From assembly GCF_000566685.1 (NCBI RefSeq), contig NZ_AZQN01000006.1:124001-188000 (forward strand): DNA of 64,000 bases. Direction: 5' to 3'. The translations under genes were made by a program, and so were the position numbers. The notes below the pieces were generated by a model. It was not told the DNA's origin. It searched no databases and saw nothing but the letters and a program-made list of their open reading frames with translations. The stretch comes from Dyadobacter tibetensis Y620-1 (lineage in GTDB: Bacteria > Bacteroidota > Bacteroidia > Cytophagales > Spirosomataceae). Below, piece by piece: positions 54,410-63,502 of this stretch (position 1 is its first letter; each line of letters begins with the position of its first letter).

Positions 54410-56224
54410 TTACGCCATTTCAACCTTATTGGCATTACGCTTGCGATCATTCTCTTCAAGATAGATCTTACGCATACGCATGCTGTTTGGCGTCACTTCT
54501 AGGTATTCATCCTTCTGGATGTATTCCATCGATTCTTCTAAAGAGAAGTTGATTTTCGGAACGATACGAAGGCCGTCATCAGAACCAGAAGCTCTCATGT
54601 TGGTCAATTTCTTCGCTTCCTGCAAGTTTACCACAATGTCGTTGGGGCGGTTGTGCTCTCCAATTACCTGACCACCGTAGATCTCGTCTCCAGGCTCTAC
54701 AAAGAAACGCCCACGATCCTGTAGCTTGTCGATGGTATAACCCGTAGCCATACCCGTTCCTTTAGAAATAATCGATCCGTTTTGACGTCCTGGGATAGGA
54801 CCACGGAAAGGTTCGAAAGATTTGAAACGGTGCGTCATAACGGCTTCACCCTGTGTTGCCGTCAATACATTAGAACGCAGACCGATCAATCCACGAGATG
54901 GTATAAGGAATTCCAAATGTTGAAGATCGCCTTTAGGTTCCATTACCAGTAGCTCACCTTTGCGCTGAGTAGCCAATTCGATCACCTTACCGGCGGTAGA
55001 TTCAGGAACATCTACTACCAATGTTTCGATAGGCTCCAGGCGCTGACCATTTTCATCCTCTTTGAACAATACTTGAGGTTGTCCCAATTGCAGTTCGTAT
55101 CCTTCACGACGCATCGTTTCAATAAGAACTGACAAGTGAAGAATACCCCGTCCAAATACTAAGAATTTGTCTTCGGTGTCGGTCGATTCTACCCGTAGGG
55201 CAAGATTTTTTTCTGTCTCTTTCATCAGACGATCCCGAAGGTGACGTGATGTTACGAACTTACCCTCTTTTCCGAAGAAAGGTGAGTTGTTGATCGTAAA
55301 TAACATGTTCATTGTGGGCTCATCCACGGCAATACGAGGAAGTGCCTCAGGATTTTCGGCATCGGCAAGTGTATCACCAATTTCGAAATCTTCGATACCC
55401 GTAACGGCACAGATATCACCAGCGGCAACTTCTGAAACCTTCACACGACCCAAACCTTCAAAAATCTGAAGTTCTTTTATTTTTACTTTTTTGTTAACCC
55501 CATCTGCCTTACATAACATCATGGTAGCACCCTCTTTCAGGCCTCCACGCTTTACACGACCAATGGCGATACGGCCTACAAAAGCGTTATAATCCAAAGA
55601 TGTAATCTGCATTTGAGTAGTACCTTCTTCGATTACGGGAGCAGGAATTTGCTCGATAATGGTATCCAAAAGGAAGGTAATGTCTGTGGTAGGAGTAGTG
55701 TAGTCAGGTCCCATCCAGCCCTGCTTAGAGGAACCGTAAACCGTAACAAAGTCTAGTTGATCTTCGGTAGCGCCCAGGTTGAACATCAGGTCAAATACAT
55801 TTTCCTGAACTTCTTCGGGGCGACAGTTTTCCTTATCTACCTTGTTCACTACTACGATAGGTTTCAAACCGCGCTCAATAGCCTTTCCCAACACGAAGCG
55901 GGTCTGGGGCATTGGGCCTTCAAAAGCATCCACCAAAAGCAATACACCGTCGGCCAGCTTCAAAACGCGCTCTACTTCTCCACCAAAGTCGGCGTGACCA
56001 GGGGTATCAATTACGTTAATTTTAATGTCCTTATATCTAACCGATACGTTCTTGGATACAATGGTAATCCCACGTTCCCTCTCCAGGTCATTATTGTCGA
56101 GTATGAGGTCGTCAAATTCCTGGTTATCCCGGAATAACTTTGAAGCGTGGATAATTTTGTCAACCAATGTGGTTTTTCCGTGGTCAACGTGCGCAATAAT
56201 TGCGATGTTACGAATGGCTTGCAT
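54410..56224 (-). CDS. typA: Ribosome-binding GTPase TypA/BipA
   Basis: 604 residues from ATG 56224 ([19 protein letters not shown]), five codons inside the open frame. Translational GTPase related to EF-G that assists 50S assembly and stress or cold adaptation. G1 [10 protein letters not shown]3 [15 protein letters not shown] and G4 [10 protein letters not shown] are intact; the BipA-specific C-terminal domain ([23 protein letters not shown]) and a basic end follow. Monocistronic. Confidence 0.97.
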   Translation of the reverse strand: MQAIRNIAIIAHVDHGKTTLVDKIIHASKLFRDNQEFDDLILDNNDLERERGITIVSKNVSVRYKDIKINVIDTPGHADFGGEVERVLKLADGVLLLVDAFEGPMPQTRFVLGKAIERGLKPIVVVNKVDKENCRPEEVQENVFDLMFNLGATEDQLDFVTVYGSSKQGWMGPDYTTPTTDITFLLDTIIEQIPAPVIEEGTTQMQITSLDYNAFVGRIAIGRVKRGGLKEGATMMLCKADGVNKKVKIKELQIFEGLGRVKVSEVAAGDICAVTGIEDFEIGDTLADAENPEALPRIAVDEPTMNMLFTINNSPFFGKEGKFVTSRHLRDRLMKETEKNLALRVESTDTEDKFLVFGRGILHLSVLIETMRREGYELQLGQPQVLFKEDENGQRLEPIETLVVDVPESTAGKVIELATQRKGELLVMEPKGDLQHLEFLIPSRGLIGLRSNVLTATQGEAVMTHRFKSFEPFRGPIPGRQNGSIISKGTGMATGYTIDKLQDRGRFFVEPGDEIYGGQVIGEHNRPNDIVVNLQEAKKLTNMRASGSDDGLRIVPKINFSLEESMEYIQKDEYLEVTPNSMRMRKIYLEENDRKRNANKVEMA

Positions 56225-56324
56225 TGTTTTATATATCAATTGTTTATGACCACAGAAAGGAAAGAGAGCCGTACTTAAAAATGTTTCAGACTGGCTATGC
56301 TTATTTTCTGTGCCAAATAGAGTG

Positions 56325-56332
56325 CAAATGTA
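56325..56332 (-). promoter_or_regulatory. Candidate -7 box of typA
   Basis: Minus strand TACATTTG; predicted leader ~95 bases. No good -33 box. Confidence 0.4.
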
Positions 56333-56572
56333 CGCACTTTTTCGCTGAATTAGAGTATTTTACAATTTTTTTTATCTAAAATAACAGAATCATAATCTGG
56401 AACACCGGGCCGGGATATTGCTGCTGACTGCTATAATACTGGCTAACAATAAGTAGGCCCCTTCCTGTCGGCCTATTCCGATTGGCAGTGAGTGGAATAG
56501 GACATTAATGTGAAATGCTAGTGCCAAGGTACTACCGGCCATCCTGCTTGGCCATGTGTTTTAGCTAGCATA

Positions 56573-56869
56573 TTGAAGGATTTTCACCCAGCTGAAAGAG
56601 TATTTCTCGAGTGGTTCAGGATTTACCGGCTTGATGAAGGCGAAACGTACGAAAGAATCAAACAAGCCATGCAAGCCACCGAATCCCGAAAGGATGACAT
56701 GATTGTAAAAATAAACAGCTCAGATGCCGTTAAATCCCGAAGGGATGACATGATTGTAAAAAAAAGCAGCTCAGATGCCATTAAATCCCAAGGGATGACA
56801 TGATTGTAAAAATAAACAGCCCAGATGCCATTAAATCCCGAAGGGATGACATGATTGTAAAAAATAATT
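56573..56869 (+). pseudogene. Short frame running through the 51-bp repeats, frameshifted
   Basis: A frame open from 56522 (possible TTG start 56573, LKDFHPAERVFLEWFRIYRL) enters the tandem repeats, where each 51-base unit encodes 17 residues around RRDDMIVK. A one-base deletion in the third unit (~56790) shifts the frame and stops it at 56803; restoring the base would let it run on through the fourth copy. No protein family is recognised. It may never have been a gene: the repeats are also open on the other strand and look like a non-coding repeat. Confidence 0.35.
56684..56864. repeat. 51-bp tandem repeat, four copies
   Basis: The core TCCCGAAGGGATGACATGAT recurs at 56684, 56735, 56786 and 56836 (periods 51, 51, 50). 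TCCC-GAA-GGGA within it is a small palindrome, broken by single changes in copies 1 and 3. The ~25 bases between cores (AAACAGCTCAGATGCC) are nearly identical too, so this is a tandem repeat and not a CRISPR array. Confidence 0.9.
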
Positions 56870-57005
56870 TCAGCCATTCTGGTTTGTGATCATTTCTATT
56901 CGATATTGTTAACATTTTTTGTAATCATTTATTTTTGCCAGATTGCATGCTCGTAAATGATTGATTTTCTATTTATTTAGTACATTATTCTGACGGAATA
57001 AATTT

Positions 57006-57509
57006 ATGGCGAAGACTAAATATTTCGTATTTCTATTGCTAGCCCTCATTGCCTGTGAAAATCAAAGCGCTTCGGAGAAGAAGGCCAATGCTGATATTGA
57101 AAAACTCAATAAAACCTGGGTGGTTAATAGCCTGAGCTATGATGCTGGTATTCCAGACTCGGTAAGGTTGGAAGATACAGCCCTGGAGCTCTACTTCGGG
57201 ACCTGTAATTATATGGATGACGCACCGTCATTATTATGTGCAGGTAGTTACACTTACGATGGTATTGCTTCTGAACTGAATTATCAGTATCTATTCGATT
57301 TGAGTCAATATAAATTAGCTTTCAGGCAGGAAGATGTACCGGGGGCGCCAGCACTTACGGAGGCCCAAAAAGTTAAACTTCAAAAGGTGGTGAATCTGAT
57401 GAGTGGCAACTGGAAGTTGGTAGCAGATGGAGAAATGCTCAGTGGAGAAATGAAATCGAGTGTTATGGATCACGGAGGCCTGGTGAAGTTTACCGCCAAA
57501 CGGAAATAG
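57006..57509 (+). CDS. Hypothetical lipoprotein
   Basis: 167 residues, lipobox LIAC (Cys17). The mature part (LNKTWVVNSLSYDAG, LELYFGTCNY, CAGSYTYDG) has the alternating pattern of a small beta-barrel, possibly lipocalin-like, but I cannot name the family. Starts 54 bases before the TonB receptor start and is on the same strand, so it may belong to that unit. Confidence 0.78.
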   Translation: MAKTKYFVFLLLALIACENQSASEKKANADIEKLNKTWVVNSLSYDAGIPDSVRLEDTALELYFGTCNYMDDAPSLLCAGSYTYDGIASELNYQYLFDLSQYKLAFRQEDVPGAPALTEAQKVKLQKVVNLMSGNWKLVADGEMLSGEMKSSVMDHGGLVKFTAKRK

Positions 57510-57563
57510 TTTACCGAAGGTTTGCAGCAATCAGGTGATTCGATTCTTGTCAATATACACTTT

Positions 57564-59927
57564 ATGAAAATTCCCCAGCTTCGGCTAATGCTGTCGGGTA
57601 TCTTGTTATTGCTTTGTGCCAATACGTGGGCGCAACGAAAGGTGATTGTAAGCGGCTACGTACAAGAGCAGCATAGCAAGGAGGCCATTGCCGGTGTTTC
57701 GGTAAGCGTAGCCAATAGTCCTGATGGTACCATCACGAATGCTTATGGCTTTTATTCTGTGGAGCTTCTGGCCCATACTAAAAGCACCCTACTTTTTTCG
57801 GCGCTGGGGTATAAAACCGCAGTCGAGAATATTCATACCAGTTCCGACCAAACAATCCACATCTTATTGACCCCAGAAGCCCGACAACTGGCGGAATTTA
57901 CGGTGAAGACCAAGGCCGTTTCCGTGGCAAGCCCTATAGAAATACCCGTTGCCGTCATTAAAGATATCCCATCCCTGCTGGGAGAGCGGGATATTATAAA
58001 GACCCTGCAATTACTACCGGGGGTAAAAATGGGTACCGAAGGCTTTGCGACGTATTATGTCCGTGGGGGCGGGGCCGATCAAAACCTGATCCTATTGGAT
58101 GAGGCTCCTGTGTACAATCCCAATCATGTTTTTGGGTTGTTCTCTGCCTTTAATGTGGATGCCATCAAATCGGTGACTTTCTACAAGGATCGTTTCCCGG
58201 CACGCTATGGAGGACGACTGTCCTCGGTTTTGGACCTACAAATGAAAGAGGGGGCCACCGATAAAATACATGTGGAAGGGGGGATCGGACTTACTTCTTC
58301 GCGCTTGTCGGTCAATGGGCCCATCGTGAAAGACAAGGCTTCGTTTATGGTCTCGGGTAGGAGGTCGTATCTGGACCTGGTGACCAAGCCGTTTGCGGAA
58401 GACAACTATAAGCCAGGATATTATTTTCAGGATTTGAATGCCAAGCTAAACTGGAAGCTCAATGACCGAAACAAACTTTATGCCAGTGCTTATTTTGGAA
58501 AGGATAATTTATCGCTGAAGGAAACCGTGAACCGTTCGGCTTCACAGCGTAAAATCGATCAAAATTTAGGATGGGGGAATTTTACGACTTCTTTACGTTG
58601 GAATCATCAATTCAGTCAAAAACTATTTGCCAACACCACCGCATATTATACACAATATCGGTTTTATACGAAGGAAAGTAATTACTATTTAAAGACGGAC
58701 GATCTTATCCAGAACTTAGCCAGCTTCTCGTCCAGTTTGAACGATTATAGTGTTAAGGCTGACTTTGATTATTACCTATCCAATAAGCACCAGTTTCAGG
58801 CAGGAATTCAACTGACGCGGTATGCCTTCCGTCCAAGGGATTATGCCTACCGTGATGAGGTCACTGGCACGAGTTATGCTGCTACCGAATCGTATGTCAA
58901 TCATGATGCCAGCCTTTATCTGGAAGATCAAATTCAATGGTCTGAAAAACTAAAAACCAATGTCGGCGTCCGCCTTGCCGGACTGGCCACGGCCCAAAAA
59001 TCCTTTTTATTTGTCGAGCCACGGCTTTCTCTGCAATACCAGGGGCCGCAGCAGTGGTTTGCTACGCTTTCTTATAACCGCAACAACCAGTTTATTCATA
59101 TGCTTTCCAATACCGGTTTGGGCTTGTCGACCGATTTGTATGTACCCGTAACGGACCAAAGCCCTGCGCAACAGTCGAATCAGATCTCTTTTGGAATTCA
59201 AAAACGATTTGAAGAATCGGGATTGTCATTAAAGGTAGACACGTATAGAAAGTGGATGCGCAATACTGTGGCCTATAAAGAAGGGGCTTCCTTTATCTCC
59301 TTCGACGACGGTCCTCAGGATTTGCCCTGGACGGATAACATCACCGTGGGCAAAGGATGGTCGTACGGTACCGAATTTTTATTAAAAAAGGAGCAAGGAA
59401 AGCTTACAGGCTGGGTGGGGTACACCCTTTCCTGGACCATTCATCAGTTTGAGGAGATCAATAGTGGAAAGCGCTTCTTTCCTACCTTCGACCGCCGGCA
59501 TGACCTGAGTCTTGTATCTAGTTATGCCCTGTCCGAAAGGGTAAAACTATCGGCCAATTGGGTATTTCTGACGGGCAACCGGCTTACCGTTCCCCAGAGC
59601 TATTCCTATGGATACAACGGGCAACCCGATCGATTTCATTCGGGGCGCGACCTGCAGCTGACCGAGTATTTTGGTTCCCGCAACAGCTATCAAGCAGAAG
59701 CTTACCACCGGCTCGATTTGGGAATTCAGCTTCATAAAAAGAAAAAATGGGGAGAGCAGTACTGGGAGTTTGGCCTATATAACGCCTATTTTCGAAAGAA
59801 TCCCACCTATTATTATTTGAAATACAGCACGGTCGGTATTAATGGGGAGTATGGCGAAGCGGGCAAGGTGACCAAGAAGTCGCTGTTCCCAGTAGTGCCG
59901 TCGGTGAGCTATAATTTTAAATTTTGA
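57564..59927 (+). CDS. TonB-dependent receptor with N-terminal carboxypeptidase-like domain
   Basis: 787-residue outer-membrane receptor. ATG 57564 starts a signal peptide (MKIPQLRLMLSGILLLLC, cleavage near TWAQ); the earlier in-frame start was rejected. Residues ~22-105 form a CarboxypepD_reg-like domain (GYVQEQHSKEAIAGVSV), ~135-240 the plug (IIKTLQLLPGVK, YVRGGGADQNLILLDEAPVY), and the rest a 22-strand-type barrel ending VPSVSYNFKF. It is 4 bases before a DUF4249 lipoprotein gene, a standing Bacteroidota pair thought to act together. Substrate unknown; no SusD homologue is present. Confidence 0.94.
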   Translation: MKIPQLRLMLSGILLLLCANTWAQRKVIVSGYVQEQHSKEAIAGVSVSVANSPDGTITNAYGFYSVELLAHTKSTLLFSALGYKTAVENIHTSSDQTIHILLTPEARQLAEFTVKTKAVSVASPIEIPVAVIKDIPSLLGERDIIKTLQLLPGVKMGTEGFATYYVRGGGADQNLILLDEAPVYNPNHVFGLFSAFNVDAIKSVTFYKDRFPARYGGRLSSVLDLQMKEGATDKIHVEGGIGLTSSRLSVNGPIVKDKASFMVSGRRSYLDLVTKPFAEDNYKPGYYFQDLNAKLNWKLNDRNKLYASAYFGKDNLSLKETVNRSASQRKIDQNLGWGNFTTSLRWNHQFSQKLFANTTAYYTQYRFYTKESNYYLKTDDLIQNLASFSSSLNDYSVKADFDYYLSNKHQFQAGIQLTRYAFRPRDYAYRDEVTGTSYAATESYVNHDASLYLEDQIQWSEKLKTNVGVRLAGLATAQKSFLFVEPRLSLQYQGPQQWFATLSYNRNNQFIHMLSNTGLGLSTDLYVPVTDQSPAQQSNQISFGIQKRFEESGLSLKVDTYRKWMRNTVAYKEGASFISFDDGPQDLPWTDNITVGKGWSYGTEFLLKKEQGKLTGWVGYTLSWTIHQFEEINSGKRFFPTFDRRHDLSLVSSYALSERVKLSANWVFLTGNRLTVPQSYSYGYNGQPDRFHSGRDLQLTEYFGSRNSYQAEAYHRLDLGIQLHKKKKWGEQYWEFGLYNAYFRKNPTYYYLKYSTVGINGEYGEAGKVTKKSLFPVVPSVSYNFKF

Positions 59928-59931
59928 GTCT

Positions 59932-60804
59932 ATGTGTCGTCTAGCATCTTTTTTATACCTGTTGATGATAGCCCTTGGATTGGCTTCTTGCGATCCTGGC
60001 GTTTCCATTGAAAATATTGATGCCGAAAATCTGCTCTGTGTCACAAGCTTTATTTCCCCTCAGGACTCGACCCTAACGGCCTATGTGTATCGTGCCCGGT
60101 CGAACGGGGATGTGGCTGGGCGGGTGTCGGTACTAGAAAAAAATGCTACGGTCGTTATTTCCGATGGTAAAAAGGAAGTATTCTTAGTCTTTGACCCCAT
60201 TCTTCGAACCTATAATGCCATGAATCCTTTTGGGGCAGCCAAAGACGGTACGGTATTTCATCTTCGGGTATCGACGCCTGATGGGGTAGCTGTAAGCGCC
60301 CAATCGCTTTTACCTCCCAAGCCCCGAAAGCCAGAAATAACGGGGCAGGTCAAGGATCGCCTGTATGAATTTGAAATGCTGTGGCACAATGATATCAATT
60401 ATCCTTATTACGATTTAGAAGGAAAGCTATCAAGCAATTTGGGAGACTCTTTGTACTATTTTATGGGAGGCGGTAGTCAGGTTAGTTTTGATCAGGATCT
60501 CTATGAAATTATGCCCTCGGACAAGCAGTTGAATGGAGTCAATAGAGTCAAGGGGTGGACGAGCTCTGGAGAAGGATTTCCTGGGTCGCTTAAGGCTTCA
60601 CTGAGGGTGGTTCACGTTGAAGAGGCCAATTTTAAGTATTGGAAGACCTATAAGGAATACAGGAATTGGGGCTTCAATGTAGATGGCGGTATCATCCCTA
60701 ATTTTAAAAGTCCGGTGCGCGTTTTTTCGAATATCGAAGGTGGTTTCGGGGTATTTGCTTCGCAAAATGCCAGTGAACCCTTTGAAATTGTATTAAAAGA
60801 CTAG
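59932..60804 (+). CDS. DUF4249 lipoprotein (TonB-receptor partner)
   Basis: 290 residues; lipobox GLASC (Cys20), then VSIENIDAENLLCVTSFISPQDSTLTAYVYRA-type start typical of DUF4249, including VSVLEKNATVVISDGKK. Probably a surface-exposed or periplasmic lipoprotein that sits on the TonB receptor encoded 4 bases upstream. Ends with an NEPFEIVLKD-like strand. Followed after 94 bases by the peptidase gene. Confidence 0.9.
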   Translation: MCRLASFLYLLMIALGLASCDPGVSIENIDAENLLCVTSFISPQDSTLTAYVYRARSNGDVAGRVSVLEKNATVVISDGKKEVFLVFDPILRTYNAMNPFGAAKDGTVFHLRVSTPDGVAVSAQSLLPPKPRKPEITGQVKDRLYEFEMLWHNDINYPYYDLEGKLSSNLGDSLYYFMGGGSQVSFDQDLYEIMPSDKQLNGVNRVKGWTSSGEGFPGSLKASLRVVHVEEANFKYWKTYKEYRNWGFNVDGGIIPNFKSPVRVFSNIEGGFGVFASQNASEPFEIVLKD

Positions 60805-60898
60805 GAGGTTATCAGATGAAGGCATGCACCTTCTATTTTGCCAATCACTTTCCGTTTCGTTTCTTTGTACATCTATTAGTATCAACGAAACTTATAAA

Positions 60899-62491
60899 AT
60901 GAACAAACACTTATTGGCGGGACTCCTGCTATCGGTTGGAACCATTGCTATGGCCCAGGACCATGCAGCCAAGTATGCCGAAACCATTACCCCTTCTGAC
61001 CTTAAGAAGCATTTGACGATCATCGCCTCCGACAGTCTGGAAGGGCGCGATACGGGATCGCCGGGACAGAAAAAGGCGGTAGAGTATGTGGTGAAGTATT
61101 TCAAAGAATACGGCATGCAACCCATCGCAGTAGGCGCCGACGGACAGAAAACATTTTTACAGAAATACGAGCTTTACAAGCGTAGCTGGGGCGAAGTATA
61201 CCTTGCTGCTCAGGGCAAACGCTACGAACTTGGTCAAGACTTTTTCGTGAATGGACTGATCAATGTCCCCGAGGAAATCACAGTACCCGTAGTCTTTGCC
61301 GGTTATGGCATCGCCGATGACCGTTATTCTGATTATGAATCATTGGATGTAAAAGGCAAAGCAGTTGTGGTATATGACGGAGAACCTCAGGATAAGCAGG
61401 GGAAATATATCCTTACGGGAACCACAGAGAAGAGCAAATGGGGAAGTAATATCGGTTGGCAGAATAAGGTGAAAATTGCCCGCTCCAACGGCGCTACCCA
61501 GGTGTTTATCGTAACCGAAAAAACGGGAGAGGATGCAGAAAAGGAGATTCGCCAACGTGCCGTGATGGCGCGCCGCTTTGGAGCACCCACGCTGAAACCT
61601 GTAGAAGAATCGGCAGATGCACTTTCGGCCTTCGTTATATCGGCCGACATCGCAGCCAACCTGCTGAATACCTCTACCAAGAAGCTGGCCTCCAGTAAGA
61701 AATCCATTACAAAGTCTGGAAAGTCAACGTTGCGAAGCCTGTCAGGCTCAGTATCCCTGAAGGCGGAGCGCTTAAGCGAAACCATCGACACCGAAAATGT
61801 CGCGGCTTTTCTGGAAGGTACCGATAAGAAAGAGGAGGTATTGGTGATCAGCGCCCATATCGACCATATTGGTATATCGCCCAACGGGGAAATTAATAAT
61901 GGCGCCGACGATGATGGTTCAGGTACGGTTTCTCTTTTGGAACTGGCTCAAGCCTTTGGAAAAGCTAAGGCAGAAGGTAACGGACCTCGTAGGAGTATCT
62001 TGTTTCTGAATGTAACAGGTGAAGAGAAAGGACTTTTTGGGTCTGAATATTACTCCGAGAACCCTATCTTGCCTCTGAAGAATACCATCGCCAACTTGAA
62101 TATCGATATGATTGGCCGGGTGGATGCAGCGCATGAAAATGACCCGAAATATGTGTATCTGATAGGTTCCGATAAGCTATCGTCTGAACTGCATGCGATC
62201 AGCGAAGAGGCGAATAAGAAGTATATTAACTACGATCTGGACTACACTTTCAATGATCCTAGCGACCCTAATCGTTTTTACTATCGTTCCGATCATTACA
62301 ATTTTGCCAAGAATAATGTGCCGGTGATCTTTTACTTTACCGGCGTACATGAAGATTACCACCGCCCTGGCGACGATGTGGAGAAAATTATGTTCGATAA
62401 GCAGGCACCCATCGTGAAGTTGGTGTTTCACACGGCTTGGGAGCTGGTCAATCGGGAGAGCCGCATTGTGGTAGACAGCAATAAAAAGTAA
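60899..62491 (+). CDS. M28-family metallopeptidase, exported
   Basis: 530 residues from ATG 60899 (MNKHLLAGLLLSVGTIAMAQ, signal peptide); the 25 earlier codons were dropped. A PA-like insert (VPVVFAGYGIADDRYSDYE) splits the catalytic domain. Di-zinc motifs: HIDHIG (His), GADDDGSGT (Asp), TGEEKGLFGSEYY (Glu-Glu), NIDMIGR (Asp) and a late His in HEDYHRPGDD. Probably a periplasmic or secreted aminopeptidase. Follows the TonB/DUF4249 pair on the same strand; peptide uptake is a possible theme. Confidence 0.95.
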   Translation: MNKHLLAGLLLSVGTIAMAQDHAAKYAETITPSDLKKHLTIIASDSLEGRDTGSPGQKKAVEYVVKYFKEYGMQPIAVGADGQKTFLQKYELYKRSWGEVYLAAQGKRYELGQDFFVNGLINVPEEITVPVVFAGYGIADDRYSDYESLDVKGKAVVVYDGEPQDKQGKYILTGTTEKSKWGSNIGWQNKVKIARSNGATQVFIVTEKTGEDAEKEIRQRAVMARRFGAPTLKPVEESADALSAFVISADIAANLLNTSTKKLASSKKSITKSGKSTLRSLSGSVSLKAERLSETIDTENVAAFLEGTDKKEEVLVISAHIDHIGISPNGEINNGADDDGSGTVSLLELAQAFGKAKAEGNGPRRSILFLNVTGEEKGLFGSEYYSENPILPLKNTIANLNIDMIGRVDAAHENDPKYVYLIGSDKLSSELHAISEEANKKYINYDLDYTFNDPSDPNRFYYRSDHYNFAKNNVPVIFYFTGVHEDYHRPGDDVEKIMFDKQAPIVKLVFHTAWELVNRESRIVVDSNKK

Positions 62492-62517
62492 GTCTGGCAG
62501 CCCATCAAAGAAAATCG

Positions 62518-62566
62518 AAGCCCTATGTCTCCGGCCTGTATCAGGAAGGTGTCATAGGGCTTTTTT
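62518..62566 (+). terminator. Intrinsic terminator after the M28 peptidase gene
   Basis: Arms AAGCCCTATG (62518-62527) and CATAGGGCTT (62553-62562), a 25-base loop with inner pairing, then a T-run. Confidence 0.82.
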
Positions 62567-62592
62567 AATCAAAGGACTGTTTTTTGTCTTTG
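62562..62592 (+). promoter_or_regulatory. Weak promoter of the TraB/GumN gene
   Basis: TTTT (62562-62565), 19-base spacer, TGTCTTTG (62585-62592; one mismatch to TAnnTTTG), followed by CAATCC much like the ribosomal starts. Confidence 0.4.
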
Positions 62593-62635
62593 CAATCCTC
62601 ATTTCAGCGTTCTACTATTTTATCTTTAAAATATC

Positions 62636-63490
62636 ATGAGAAAATTACTTTGCTGTTTTCTTTTATTATTCAGTCTGAGGGCTCAGGCTCAGGCTCCTGA
62701 GGACAAAAGTTTGCTATGGGCTATTTCCGGTAACAACCTGTCGCAGACCTCCTTTCTTTTTGGAACCATACATTTGGTTTGTCCGGACGACTTCGACCTA
62801 AATGCTTCTATTCAGGAAAAATTAAAACTAACGGAGCAACTGGTGCTGGAAGTAGACATGGACGATCCGGCTATGATGGCTACGATGATGCAAGCCGTTT
62901 TTATGAAGGATACCACATTGCAAACCCTGCTTCAGCCCCAGGATTATACGTTTCTTCAAAATTTCTTTAAGGATTCGGTAGGTTTGGATCTGGCGGTATT
63001 TGGCAATGCCAAGCCTATACTGCTTTTGGGGCCTATGCTTGGAGCCATCCTCTCTTGCGACCCCCTTTCTTATGAGCAGGAACTAATGAATCTGCTGGAA
63101 GATCAACACCAAGAAGTCGTCGGTCTTGAGACCGTTGAGGAACAGATGACGGCCTTGAATGCTATTTCTTATGCCGATCAGGCAGAGATGCTAATGCACT
63201 TGGTGCGCGACTTGCCCAAGGCACGGGAGGAGTTTGCGGCCATGGTATCACGTTATCGGGCGCAGGATATCAATGGATTGTTTCAGTTGACAGAGACCAG
63301 CGAATTCGAAGTGCAAAACTACGATAAGGCCCTGCTTGAAGACAGGAATCGAGCGTGGATCGGACGGATGGAAGTGCTCATGAAAGATAAACCCTCATTC
63401 TTTGCCGTTGGTGCGGCACATCTGGGTGGAGCCAAGGGAGTAATTACCCTTTTAAGAAATGCAGGCTATCAGGTCGAGCCGGTACAATAA
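62636..63490 (+). CDS. TraB/GumN family exported protein
   Basis: 284 residues; signal peptide MRKLLCCFLLLFSLRAQAQA. The family motifs are FGTIHLVCPDDF near the N-terminus, LEVDMDD, VVGLETVEEQM and the C-terminal FFAVGAAHLGGAKGVITLLRNAGYQV. TraB/GumN (TIKI-related) proteins are thought to be membrane- or periplasm-located metallopeptidases; GxxH near the start and GAAHLxG near the end hold the presumed metal ligands. Convergent with nuoN, 12 bases apart and with no terminator between. Confidence 0.93.
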   Translation: MRKLLCCFLLLFSLRAQAQAPEDKSLLWAISGNNLSQTSFLFGTIHLVCPDDFDLNASIQEKLKLTEQLVLEVDMDDPAMMATMMQAVFMKDTTLQTLLQPQDYTFLQNFFKDSVGLDLAVFGNAKPILLLGPMLGAILSCDPLSYEQELMNLLEDQHQEVVGLETVEEQMTALNAISYADQAEMLMHLVRDLPKAREEFAAMVSRYRAQDINGLFQLTETSEFEVQNYDKALLEDRNRAWIGRMEVLMKDKPSFFAVGAAHLGGAKGVITLLRNAGYQVEPVQ

Positions 63491-63502
63491 AGATTTAATT
63501 TC

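Larger units (their letters stand above)
56225..57005. other. Long gap upstream of typA with repeats
   Basis: 781 bases. Contents: a candidate typA -7 box (56325-56332), an 8-bp inverted repeat CCTATTCC/GGAATAGG (56472-56479, 56494-56501), a short frame running into 51-bp tandem repeats (56684-56864), and an AT-rich stretch before the next lipoprotein gene. Confidence 0.65.

Noticed and set aside
56684-56864. CRISPR array
   Set aside because: Only four units, the sequences between cores are nearly identical instead of unique, and no cas genes are in the window.
57564-60804. SusC/SusD polysaccharide utilisation locus
   Set aside because: The receptor lacks a SusD partner and has a DUF4249 lipoprotein instead; no glycoside hydrolases adjoin.
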